DNA of 28,660 nucleotides from CADEEV01 sp964442185 (GTDB lineage: Bacteria > Acidobacteriota > Vicinamibacteria > Fen-336): assembly GCA_964442185.1 (NCBI GenBank), contig CAYTWT010000195.1:1-28660 (forward strand), in the 5' to 3' direction. Made by a program: the position numbers and the translations under genes. Below, in pieces: positions 6,284-13,240 of this stretch. The notes beneath the pieces were generated by a model that had not been told where the DNA came from, did no database searches, and saw nothing but the letters and a program-made list of their open reading frames with translations. Every line of letters starts with the position of its first letter. Within the stretch, counting starts at the first letter, position 1.

Positions 6284-8431
6284 TCAAGGGATTAGACCGG
6301 CAGGCGGGAAAAGGGTTGAGCGGCGGAGCTCTATCGCCTTCAAGACAAAGGGGGAGCCGCCGCGAATGGCAAGCCGCACAGCGCCCGTTTCGCCGGCTTC
6401 GATCGTGAATCCGCCGCTCCATCCGTGGCCCAGGCTCGGGGTCAGAGTGCTCACGCTCTGGTGCGCCTCAGGCGCTTCGCCACGCACCGTCAGCTCCGGC
6501 GGATCCGACAGCGGAATCACGGCCTCAGCCTCGAGGGTCAGCGCGTAGCGCCCCGCAGGAAGCCGCAGGCGATCACCCAGCGTGGCGCCCTCCGCGTGCC
6601 GGTGCGGTTCGAAGAGCGGGCCCCAGGCGAGGGCCTCCTTGCTCCAGCGGGCCGGCGCCGCCGCGAAGCGCGCCAGTTCCGGCACCGAGATCGCGCGACG
6701 ACCCACGAGCCGGACCGCGTCCCGCCCGCCCGTCTTCGCATCGCCGACGCGCGAAGCCACGCCAGCGGCCGCGAGCAGCCCGAGCAGCGACAGCCCGACG
6801 GCGCGGGACGTGGGCCGCGAACCGCGCGCCGCGGCGGCAAGGGCGAGCGCAGCCGCCCAGACCAGGATCAGCCGAGACCGGTCGTCCTCGGCCAGCACGT
6901 ACGCGGGCAGCAGGCGTGTCCATTCTTCGCCACCGGAGTTGGCCCGGAAGAACGGCGCGGTGCCGTCGCGGTCACGATGCACCAGCTCCGGATGCGAAGC
7001 ACCTGCGAGCCCAGTCCAGAGGCTCCAGCCAACGAGCAATGCCGCAGGCGCTCCGAGGCCACCAGCGAGGGCGCGCGCCACGAGGATCGCCAGGCTGGGA
7101 AGAAGCGGCAGGAGGAAGCGTGCAGGCGGGTTGAACCCGCCGCGCCACATGTCCCACGAGCCCGCGGTGCCACCGACGAGCAGGACGAGCGCGCCGATCA
7201 ACACGGCATCGCGACGACAAAGTCGCCACAGCCACCAGAACCCGGGCGGTGCCAGCGCGAAGAGCGGCGCATAGACGACGAGGCCGAACTCCTGGTCGAA
7301 GAGCAGACCCGGCACGCCCTCGGCCAGCGTCCCGAAGGCGAACTCGCGTGTCCGGCCGTAGACGCGACGCGGGTCGAAGAAGCCGTAGAGCGAGCAGTGA
7401 TAGGCCGCGATTGCGGCGGCCGAGACGGCCAACGGCGGCAACGCCGCGACCAAGGCGCGTCGATCCAGTCGATCCCAGAGCGTGTAGGCGACGAGCACAA
7501 CCGGGAACACCGCGTAACGCACGTTGAGCCAGGGCAGAAATGCCAGGGCGCTTCCCCACACCAGGGCCGCTCCGGGCGTCAGGCTCTTGGCTTCGCGCGC
7601 ACGCCGCAGGCCGAACGCGACGAGGAGCGCCGCCGGCACTTCGGTGAAGATGAGGCCGGCGTAGTGGATCAGCGGCGGGCTGAGCGCCACGGCCCAGGCG
7701 ACGCCGGAAGCGAGCGCGGCCTCACCCGTGAAGGCGCGCACGGTCGCGCGGATTTCGCGCGCGAGCAACGCCGCCAGCAAGGCCATGAAGAACGAGGCGC
7801 CCGCGTATCCGGCCAGCGCGTACGCTGGCAGCAGCAGCAGCGACAGGCCGAGCGCGTGAACCGAGTAGATCTCACCCTCCCGCCCGCGGACGCGGTAGTG
7901 CGGCTCGAGGGGACGGGGATGGAAGCTGCGGTAGCGTCCTTCGGCGTAGTCGCGCGTGAGGTCGAGGTCGTGGTCGCGCAGCAGGCTGTCGGCCACCATC
8001 AGGTAGTGCGGCTCGTCGCCCTCCGGCCCGACCGACGACTGCACACGGCCGGCCACGACCAGGTAGAGGACCAGCACCACCGGAAAGAAAAAGCGGTCGA
8101 GCGTCCGCAGCCGGGCCGTCGCGATGAGCGATGCGATGCCCGCCAGGAACAAGGCCCAGAGGGGCGCGCCCGAGAGCGCCGCTGCGCCAGGCCAGAGCCT
8201 CGCCAAGAGGAGCCAGGCCGGAACCAGCAGCAGCGGGAGCCAGGCGCTCGCGTCGCGCGAACCGCACCGCCACGCCAGCGCCAGAACCAGGCTGATCAGG
8301 GCCACCGCCGCCCAGCTCGGCACCCCGAGCAGGAGCCCGCCGGGCCAGGACGCCGCACCTCCCGCGGCCAACAGGCCAACGATCCACAGGGCAAGGAGGC
8401 CGGCCGCATTCACGAGTGTCGTCTTCGGCAT
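6284..8431 (-). CDS. Large polytopic membrane protein, GT-C glycosyltransferase-like, with C-terminal beta domain
   Basis: A 715-residue protein with roughly a dozen hydrophobic segments between residues 5 and 570. After the first membrane segments it has G-P-E-G-D-E-P-H-Y-L-M-V-A-D-S-L-L (about 155-171), an acidic first-loop motif of the kind found in GT-C/GT39-like transferases that use lipid-linked sugars. The last 150 residues are soluble and rich in beta-type sequence, probably facing the periplasm. The sugar donor and acceptor cannot be deduced. It has no Shine-Dalgarno sequence; a TAGAAT lies 11 bases before the ATG at 8431. It is the first gene of a possible unit with the Spy-like, sigma and anti-sigma genes, which hints at an envelope role. 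It could also be a different integral membrane family. Confidence 0.7.
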   Translation of the reverse strand: MPKTTLVNAAGLLALWIVGLLAAGGAASWPGGLLLGVPSWAAVALISLVLALAWRCGSRDASAWLPLLLVPAWLLLARLWPGAAALSGAPLWALFLAGIASLIATARLRTLDRFFFPVVLVLYLVVAGRVQSSVGPEGDEPHYLMVADSLLRDHDLDLTRDYAEGRYRSFHPRPLEPHYRVRGREGEIYSVHALGLSLLLLPAYALAGYAGASFFMALLAALLAREIRATVRAFTGEAALASGVAWAVALSPPLIHYAGLIFTEVPAALLVAFGLRRAREAKSLTPGAALVWGSALAFLPWLNVRYAVFPVVLVAYTLWDRLDRRALVAALPPLAVSAAAIAAYHCSLYGFFDPRRVYGRTREFAFGTLAEGVPGLLFDQEFGLVVYAPLFALAPPGFWWLWRLCRRDAVLIGALVLLVGGTAGSWDMWRGGFNPPARFLLPLLPSLAILVARALAGGLGAPAALLVGWSLWTGLAGASHPELVHRDRDGTAPFFRANSGGEEWTRLLPAYVLAEDDRSRLILVWAAALALAAAARGSRPTSRAVGLSLLGLLAAAGVASRVGDAKTGGRDAVRLVGRRAISVPELARFAAAPARWSKEALAWGPLFEPHRHAEGATLGDRLRLPAGRYALTLEAEAVIPLSDPPELTVRGEAPEAHQSVSTLTPSLGHGWSGGFTIEAGETGAVRLAIRGGSPFVLKAIELRRSTLFPPAGLIP

Positions 8432-8442
8432 GGCGCGGCGCG

Positions 8443-8448
8443 ATTCTA
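8443..8448 (-). promoter_or_regulatory. Candidate -10 (TAGAAT) for the large membrane protein gene
   Basis: On the minus strand TAGAAT is followed by CGCGC and then the ATG at 8431, 11 bases after the hexamer. The 13-base string AGTAGAATCGCGC is identical to the one before dgt (26342 region). No convincing -35 is visible. Confidence 0.5.
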
Positions 8449-8471
8449 CTCGCGCGCCAAATCAGAAGGCA

Positions 8472-8500
8472 TTGACCGGCGCATGGCGAGGGTTCATAGT
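8472..8500 (+). promoter_or_regulatory. Sigma70-type promoter for the secreted coiled-coil protein
   Basis: TTGACC (8472-8477), a 17-base spacer and CATAGT (8495-8500) form a good promoter. A full AGGAGG (8507-8512) lies 5 bases before the ATG at 8518. It diverges from the leftward membrane protein gene. Confidence 0.65.
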
Positions 8501-8517
8501 CGTGGCAGGAGGCTGTC

Positions 8518-9315
8518 ATGCGTCGTGGTCTTGCGCTCCTCTTGGTCCTGGCGCCCGTCCTGGCGCACGCGGATGTCGTCGTGCTCAAGGGCGGACGGCG
8601 CATATCCGGCGTCGTCGCGGAGAAGACGGCGCGCGCAGTCGTCCTCGAAGTGGGTCCCGGCCAGATGGCCATCCCGCTCGCACAAGTCGAGCGCATCGAG
8701 ACGGGCCAATCAGCCCTCGCCGAGTATCGGGCGCGAGCGGCCAGCCTCAGTGGGGGCAACACCAATGGCTGGGCAGAGCTCGGACACTGGGCTCGCGGCG
8801 CCGAGCTCTCGACCCAGTCGCGCGAGGCTTTCGAGACCGCCCTCGCGATCGATCCCTCGAATGCCTCCGCCCACAGCGGCCTGGGGCACGTGCTCACGGG
8901 CGGGGCCTGGCTTTCCGAGGCCGATGCCTACCGGGCCCGCGGCTATGTCCGTTTCGACGGCCGCTGGGTGACTCCTTCCGAGCGCGAAGAGGGCCTGCAG
9001 GAGCGCGCCGAGCAGGCCCGCGCCGATGCCGCACGGCGCGATGCGGAGGCGCGACTCAGGGAGGCGGAGGCCCGCGCCGATGCCGCCGAAGCCGCGGCGC
9101 GACGCGCGGCCGATGAGGCTCGCGCAAGTGCGGAGACGGCTGGGATTCCCTACGGCTGGGTGGCCGGGGGCTGCGGCTGGAACTGTGGCACCCCCTGGCG
9201 CCCGCACCTCACGCGGCGCCCCGCGGTGACGCCGCCCCCTGCGACGCTTCCGCCCGCCCCGCAGATCCCGCCGGCATGGCGCACCAGTCACGGAGCCGCG
9301 GCAAGGATCAATTGA
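8518..9315 (+). CDS. Secreted protein of unknown function with Ala-rich coiled coil
   Basis: A 265-residue protein with a clear signal peptide (M-R-R-G-L-A-L-L-L-V-L-A-P-V-L-A-H-A). The mature N-terminus begins D-V-V-V-L-K-G-G-R-R-I-S-G, a short beta-type element seen at the start of many uncharacterised secreted proteins. Residues about 90-150 look like a TPR-like helical region (A-F-E-T-A-L-A-I-D-P-S-N-A-S-A-H). Residues 160-215 are a charged Ala/Arg/Glu coiled coil. The tail is Pro-rich after a short Gly-Trp-Cys patch (G-G-C-G-W-N-C-G) that could hold a disulfide. I do not recognise a family. It has its own promoter and ribosome binding site. Its stop codon overlaps the -35 of the lexA promoter. 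Envelope location is likely; function is unknown. Confidence 0.75.
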   Translation: MRRGLALLLVLAPVLAHADVVVLKGGRRISGVVAEKTARAVVLEVGPGQMAIPLAQVERIETGQSALAEYRARAASLSGGNTNGWAELGHWARGAELSTQSREAFETALAIDPSNASAHSGLGHVLTGGAWLSEADAYRARGYVRFDGRWVTPSEREEGLQERAEQARADAARRDAEARLREAEARADAAEAAARRAADEARASAETAGIPYGWVAGGCGWNCGTPWRPHLTRRPAVTPPPATLPPAPQIPPAWRTSHGAAARIN

Positions 9316-9340
9316 CTTTCGCCTGATCTTCGCCTAGGCT
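9312..9340 (+). promoter_or_regulatory. lexA promoter with an 11-base direct repeat in the spacer (candidate operator)
   Basis: TTGACT (9312-9317), a 17-base spacer and TAGGCT (9335-9340) form a sigma70-type promoter. GGAGG (9348-9352) lies 7 bases before the lexA ATG. TTCGCCT occurs twice, at 9318-9324 and 9329-9335, exactly 11 bases apart between the -35 and -10. This geometry (TTCG-N7-TTCG) resembles the directly repeated half-sites of alphaproteobacterial LexA boxes and would suit autoregulation. The operator role is inference. Confidence 0.6.
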
Positions 9341-9359
9341 TTTCAGCGGAGGTCGGCCC

Positions 9360-9965
9360 ATGCACCTGACGCGCCGCCAGAAGGAAATCCTCGACTTCCT
9401 GGGCCGCCACATCGAGAAGCGCGGCTACGCGCCCACCATCGAGGAGATCGGCGAGCATTTCGGCCTCAGCTCGCTGGCCACGGTCCACAAGCACCTGACG
9501 AACCTGCAGGAAAAGGGCGTCATCAAGCGCGCCTGGAATCGCAGCCGCGCCCTCGAGCTGGTGCCGACTGAGGTCAAAGTGCAGGCGATCGAGCTGCCGC
9601 TGCTCGGCCGGGTGGCTGCCGGAGCCCCGATCGAAGCCTTGTCCTCGGCAGAGACGATCTTCGTCCCCGAAGACATGATCGGCCGCAAGGAAACCTACGT
9701 GCTGCAGGTCAAGGGCGACTCGATGATCGAGGAGCAGATCCGGGATGGCGACTACGTGATCGTCGAGAGCCGCAAGAACGCCCGCGACGGCGAGATGGTG
9801 ATCGCACTCCTCGAGGACGAGAAGGCGACCCTGAAGAAGCTGTATCGCGAAGCCGGCGGCAAGATCCGGCTGCAGCCTGCCAACCCGCGGATGAAGCCGA
9901 TCTACGTCGACGGCCGCGACGTTCGGGTGCAGGGTGTCGTGATCGGCGTGCTACGCAAGTACTAA
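9360..9965 (+). CDS. lexA: LexA repressor (SOS regulator, self-cleaving S24 peptidase)
   Basis: A 201-residue protein of the normal length. Residues 1-65 are the winged helix DNA-binding domain, with recognition helix region S-S-L-A-T-V-H-K-H-L-T-N-L. The cleavage site is Ala87-Gly88 in V-A-A-G-A-P, the catalytic serine is Ser121 in K-G-D-S-M, and the general base is Lys159 in A-T-L-K-K-L-Y. It represses SOS genes and cleaves itself when RecA filaments form on single-stranded DNA. All catalytic residues are intact. The start ATG has a well-placed GGAGG and its own promoter. A Y-family polymerase and endonuclease III follow, fitting a DNA-damage neighbourhood. The gap 9966-10121 holds a GC-rich hairpin without T tract. 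Confidence 0.97.
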   Translation: MHLTRRQKEILDFLGRHIEKRGYAPTIEEIGEHFGLSSLATVHKHLTNLQEKGVIKRAWNRSRALELVPTEVKVQAIELPLLGRVAAGAPIEALSSAETIFVPEDMIGRKETYVLQVKGDSMIEEQIRDGDYVIVESRKNARDGEMVIALLEDEKATLKKLYREAGGKIRLQPANPRMKPIYVDGRDVRVQGVVIGVLRKY

Positions 9966-10121
9966 GACCGACGCTCGGCGGAGCGCCCGCAGCGAAGGCC
10001 TCCCTACCGGCCCGACGGGATTGCTGCGCGGCTCCGCGCAAGCACGGACCCGCGCCGGAGCGAGGACGCGGCTCTTCAGCCCGACGCCTTGTCGTAGACT
10101 GATGCTGGAGGGCTGTCTTAG

Positions 10122-10427
10122 ATGGAAGAAAAGAAGTCCGTGAACTTTACGATCATTCCCGAAGAAGACACCACGACGCCGCGGGTCTACAGCAACTTCT
10201 GCTCGATCCAGCACTCCCCCTTCGATTTCACGCTGACCTTCTGCGACATGCAGCCGATGGGTGAACGGGAGGTGCGGGAGGCCGAGGCCACCCACACTGT
10301 CAAGGCGCCGGTCAAGGCCCGCCTCGTCATGCCCGTGCAGATGATCCCCGGGCTCGTGGCCGCCCTGCAGGAGAACTTCCGGCTGTTCCAGGAAGCCTAC
10401 GGCCCCCCGAAAGGAACGCTGCACTAG
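10122..10427 (+). CDS. DUF3467 family small protein
   Basis: A 101-residue protein recognised as DUF3467 by the sequence Y-S-N-F-C-S-I-Q-H-S-P-F-D-F-T-L-T-F-C-D (residues 26-45) and the C-terminal V-M-P-V-Q-M-I-P-G-L-V-A-A-L-Q-E-N. The family is small, cytosolic and of unknown function; no catalytic motif is apparent. A Shine-Dalgarno sequence, GGAGGG, lies about 10 bases before the ATG, and a -10-like TAGACT is at 10095-10100 without a clear -35. It sits between lexA and the Y-family polymerase, which invites but does not prove a link with DNA repair. Length and motif agree with intact family members. Confidence 0.85.
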   Translation: MEEKKSVNFTIIPEEDTTTPRVYSNFCSIQHSPFDFTLTFCDMQPMGEREVREAEATHTVKAPVKARLVMPVQMIPGLVAALQENFRLFQEAYGPPKGTLH

Positions 10428-10432
10428 GACCT

Positions 10433-10458
10433 CCCCTGGCCAGGGGGTGCCGTAAACT
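10433..10458 (+). promoter_or_regulatory. Candidate operator palindrome and -10 of the Y-family polymerase gene
   Basis: CCCCTGGCCAGGGG (10433-10446) is a perfect 14-base palindrome in a 38-base gap. TAAACT (10453-10458) is a -10-like hexamer exactly 7 bases before the GTG start at 10466, so the palindrome falls in the -35/-10 spacer region. It could bind a repressor; a terminator role is unlikely because no T tract follows. Confidence 0.45.
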
Positions 10459-10465
10459 GCACTGC

Positions 10466-11563
10466 GTGAAGGGAGCGGAGCGTCGACGGAGCCTGCTCCA
10501 CATCGACCTCGATCCGTTCTTCGTCTCGGTCGAGCGGAGCCTGGACCCGTCGCTCAAGAACCGGCCGGTCATCGTCGGCGGCGATGCCGAAGGCAAGGGC
10601 ATCGTGGCGGCCGCCAGCTCCGAGGCCCGCGCCCTGGGTGTGCGCCCCGGCCAGTCGCTCGCGAGCGCCAAGCGCTCGTGCCCAGAGGGCTTGTTTCGTC
10701 GCGGCGATCTCGACGCCTATGCGCGCGTCAGCGAGGACGTCACGGCGATCCTGCTCGGCGCCTCGCGACGTGTCGAACGACCCTCGGCCGACGAGGCCTA
10801 CGTGGACCTGACACCCGAGGGACCGGCGAGCGGAAGCCCGGTACCACTCGCCGAACACATCAAGGATGAGCTCCAGCGGCGGCTGGGCCTCGATGCCTCG
10901 CTCGGCCTCGCCTCGTGTCGGCTGGCGGCGCGCGTCGCCTCCTCGTGGGCGCGCCCGCGCGGCCTGCTGGTGGTGTTGCCCGGATACGAGGCCTCGTTCC
11001 TCGCGCGCCAGCCCGTGTCCTTTCTGCCTGAGCTTCCCCCGCATCTCCAGACGGCTCTCACGAAGGCCGGTCTGCTCACGCTCGGCGATGTGCTCGCGGC
11101 CGACGACATCGCACTCACGCAGGCCGTCGGTCCCGCGGCCGATCGCGTCCGCGAGGCAGCCGGAGGCGGAGGCGAAGATCCCGTGGCCGTGGCGACCCCG
11201 CCGAGCTGGCTCCAGGAAGAGGCCGTGATCCGGGACAAGCACACAGATCGCGCCACGCTCGAGACGCTTCTCGACGGCCTCGTCGCCCGCGGCTGCCGTC
11301 GCCTGCGCCCGTTCGGGCTCAGGGCTGAATCGGTCTCGGTGGAGGTCCGCCGCCAGGAACGCTCGCTGCGGCGCAGCGAGACGCTATCCCCTGGCGTCGA
11401 CGACGAGGCCACCGCCCGCGAGATCGTGCGCCAGCTGGCCGAGCCATTGCTCGATCCGGCCACCGGTGTGCGGGGCCTGCAGCTGCGCCTGGGTCGCCTC
11501 GGCCGGCCTCACCCGCAAGCATCGCTGTTTCCCGGGATCCCCGACTTCGCCTCGTCGCGCTGA
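10466..11563 (+). CDS. DinB-like Y-family translesion DNA polymerase
   Basis: A 365-residue Y-family polymerase. The first catalytic motif is H-I-D-L-D-P-F-F-V-S-V-E with Asp14; the second is S-A-D-E-A-Y-V-D-L-T with Asp109 and Glu110. All three metal-binding residues are therefore present, unlike inactive ImuB proteins. A thumb with a short helix-hairpin-helix follows (F-L-P-E-L-P-P-H-L-Q-T-A-L-T-K-A-G), then the little-finger domain. The C-terminus carries Q-A-S-L-F (351-355), a close match to the beta-clamp-binding pentapeptide. It probably bypasses DNA lesions. The GTG start has no Shine-Dalgarno sequence; a -10-like TAAACT ends 7 bases before it. The R-V-E-R-P-S variant before the second motif differs from canonical DinB (usually R-I-E-P-L-S), so substrate choice may differ. 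Confidence 0.92.
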   Translation: MKGAERRRSLLHIDLDPFFVSVERSLDPSLKNRPVIVGGDAEGKGIVAAASSEARALGVRPGQSLASAKRSCPEGLFRRGDLDAYARVSEDVTAILLGASRRVERPSADEAYVDLTPEGPASGSPVPLAEHIKDELQRRLGLDASLGLASCRLAARVASSWARPRGLLVVLPGYEASFLARQPVSFLPELPPHLQTALTKAGLLTLGDVLAADDIALTQAVGPAADRVREAAGGGGEDPVAVATPPSWLQEEAVIRDKHTDRATLETLLDGLVARGCRRLRPFGLRAESVSVEVRRQERSLRRSETLSPGVDDEATAREIVRQLAEPLLDPATGVRGLQLRLGRLGRPHPQASLFPGIPDFASSR

Positions 11564-11577
11564 CGCGCTGGGACAGG

Positions 11578-11583
11578 TAGAAT
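11578..11583 (+). promoter_or_regulatory. Candidate -10 (TAGAAT) for nth
   Basis: TAGAAT followed by CG lies 15 bases before the nth ATG at 11596, within the 32-base gap after the polymerase gene. No -35 and no Shine-Dalgarno sequence are seen. It shares TAGAATCG with the promoters of rplM, dgt and the large membrane protein. Confidence 0.45.
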
Positions 11584-11595
11584 CGCTGCCCGATC

Positions 11596-12324
11596 ATGGC
11601 GGTGAAGAAGGCGCTCCGCGCCAAGCCAAAGGCACCGAAGAAGGCCGGCCGTCGCCCCGCACGAACCGCCATGACGCCGGAGCGAGCGGCGAAGATCCTG
11701 GACATTCTCGAAACCGCCCATCCCGAGGCGGAATGCGCGCTGCACCACGAGAACGCGTTCCAGCTCGTCGTCGCCACCATCCTCTCGGCCCAGTGCACCG
11801 ACCAGCGAGTCAATCTCGTGACGCCTGCGCTGTTCGCGCGCTATCCGACACCGGCCGTGCTGGCGGAGGCGCAGCTTGCCGAGCTCGAGGAGACAGTCCG
11901 CTCCACGGGCTTTTTCCGTTCAAAGGCGAAGAGCCTGAGGGGCTGCGCCCGCGCCCTAGTCGCCGATCACGGCGGCCAGGTCCCGAAGACGATCGCCGCG
12001 ATGATCCGGCTTCCCGGCGTCGGGCGGAAGACGGCGAGCGTCGTCCTCGGCCACGCCTACGGCATCGCCGAAGGCGTCGCGGTCGATACCCATGTGCTGC
12101 GCGTGACGAAACGGCTCGCCCTCGCCAGCAGCGACGACCCGATCGAGGTCGAGAAGCAGCTGATGGCGCTCGTGCCGCGGCAACGCTGGACGCGAACCAC
12201 GGACCTGCTCATCTTCCACGGCCGCAAGCTCTGCGATGCCCGGCGTCCGGCCTGCGGTCGCTGCCCGCTCTTTTCGCAGTGCCCCTGGGAAAGCAAGCAG
12301 GCCTTCGCCATGCAGACGCGATGA
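11596..12324 (+). CDS. nth: Endonuclease III (DNA glycosylase/AP lyase)
   Basis: A 242-residue protein with every endonuclease III signature. The helix-hairpin-helix L-P-G-V-G-R-K-T-A carries catalytic Lys145, the catalytic Asp164 is in V-D-T-H-V, and the [4Fe-4S] ligands Cys213, Cys220, Cys223 and Cys229 have the exact spacing C-x6-C-x2-C-x5-C. It removes oxidised pyrimidines from DNA and nicks the resulting abasic site in base-excision repair. The first 25 residues are a Lys/Arg/Ala-rich extension not needed for the fold; Met26 is an alternative start. The stop overlaps the start of the following amidase gene (ATGA), implying co-translation. Confidence 0.96.
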   Translation: MAVKKALRAKPKAPKKAGRRPARTAMTPERAAKILDILETAHPEAECALHHENAFQLVVATILSAQCTDQRVNLVTPALFARYPTPAVLAEAQLAELEETVRSTGFFRSKAKSLRGCARALVADHGGQVPKTIAAMIRLPGVGRKTASVVLGHAYGIAEGVAVDTHVLRVTKRLALASSDDPIEVEKQLMALVPRQRWTRTTDLLIFHGRKLCDARRPACGRCPLFSQCPWESKQAFAMQTR

Positions 12325-13130
12325 CCGCGAGGCTCTGCGCCGGCGCCATCCAGATGACCTCGACGGCGGACGTCGAGCAGAACCTGACCACGGCTGAGCG
12401 GCTGATCGCACAGGCGGCGGCCCAGGGCGCGCTGTTCGTCGGCCTGCCGGAGAACTTTGGCTTCCTGCGCTCCGAGGGTGAGGGCGTGCCCGAAGCGCAG
12501 ACACTCGATGGCCCCTGGGTAAGGCGCCTTGCAGAGGCGGCTCGCCGCCATCGGCTCACGCTCCTGCTCGGAAGCCTGCCCGAAAAGATCGACGGCGAGC
12601 GCAAGGTCTACAACACCTCCGTGCTCCTGGGTCCGGACGGTGGCGTGATCGCCAGCTACCGCAAGATCCACCTGTTCGACATCGATCTGCCGGGGATGGA
12701 GCACCTCAAGGAATCGAAGGCCGTGGCGCCGGGCCATGACGTGGTCGTCGCCGAGGCGCCGTTCGGGCCGATCGGCCTCAGCATCTGCTACGACCTGCGC
12801 TTCCCGGAGCTGTACCGGCAGCTGTCGCGACGCGGGGCCCGGGTTCTGGCGATCCCCTCGGCCTTCACCGAGCGCACCGGCCGGGCTCACTGGGAACTGC
12901 TGCTGCGGGCCCGGGCCGTCGAAAACCTGGCGTACGTCTTCGCCCCCGCGCAGGTGGGGCAGCACGGGAAGAACCGGGCCTCGTGGGGTCACGCGATGAT
13001 CGTGAGCCCCTGGGGCGAGATCCTGGCCGAGGTGAGAGGTGGCGAGGGCGTCGCGCTCGCCGAGATCGACTTCGAACGCCAGGAGAAGATCCGCCGCGAG
13101 CTGCCCGCCTTGGCGCATATTCGGCTGTAG
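12321..13130 (+). CDS. Nitrilase-superfamily amidase, Nit1/Nit2-like (probable deaminated glutathione amidase)
   Basis: A 269-residue carbon-nitrogen hydrolase starting at the ATG that overlaps the nth stop. The catalytic triad is clear: Glu44 in L-P-E-N-F, Lys115 in Y-R-K-I-H-L-F-D and Cys156 in S-I-C-Y-D-L-R-F. The combination K-I-H-L-F-D-I-D and C-Y-D-L-R-F-P-E-L-Y is typical of the Nit branch that hydrolyses deaminated glutathione or omega-amides such as alpha-ketoglutaramate. It is therefore a likely metabolite-repair amidase in the cytoplasm. The exact substrate is not shown by the sequence. No terminator is visible after the stop; the rplM promoter begins 39 bases later. Confidence 0.9.
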   Translation: MTARLCAGAIQMTSTADVEQNLTTAERLIAQAAAQGALFVGLPENFGFLRSEGEGVPEAQTLDGPWVRRLAEAARRHRLTLLLGSLPEKIDGERKVYNTSVLLGPDGGVIASYRKIHLFDIDLPGMEHLKESKAVAPGHDVVVAEAPFGPIGLSICYDLRFPELYRQLSRRGARVLAIPSAFTERTGRAHWELLLRARAVENLAYVFAPAQVGQHGKNRASWGHAMIVSPWGEILAEVRGGEGVALAEIDFERQEKIRRELPALAHIRL

Positions 13131-13168
13131 CTTTCGCCCCCAAACGCCGCGCAATACTGGAGATAGGC

Positions 13169-13197
13169 TTGACAGGCGAAGCCCCGGCCTCTAGAAT
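13169..13197 (+). promoter_or_regulatory. Strong sigma70-type promoter of the rplM-rpsI-rpsB unit
   Basis: TTGACA (13169-13174), a 17-base spacer and TAGAAT (13192-13197) give a near-consensus promoter, the best in the window. Transcription should begin near 13204, leaving a leader of about 37 bases before the rplM ATG. GGGGAG lies just before that ATG. Confidence 0.85.
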
Positions 13198-13240
13198 CGA
13201 GGTTTGCAAGTTGGGCGTTTTTCTGCGCCATGGGGAGTCG

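Noticed and set aside
6425..8971. Very long plus-strand open frame (848 codons) opposite the large membrane protein gene
   Set aside because: Its translation is Arg/Gln/Glu/Ala-rich with no domain, as expected from the antisense of a GC-rich gene. The opposite strand encodes a clear polytopic membrane protein with a conserved loop motif.
10022..10044. Intrinsic terminator after lexA
   Set aside because: A GC-rich hairpin (TGCGCG with CGCGCA) is present but no T tract follows, so there is no support for Rho-independent termination.
11466..12320. Upstream extension of the nitrilase-family frame by about 285 codons
   Set aside because: It runs through nth in another frame and is Arg/Pro/Gly-rich. 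The ATG overlapping the nth stop gives the normal family N-terminus.
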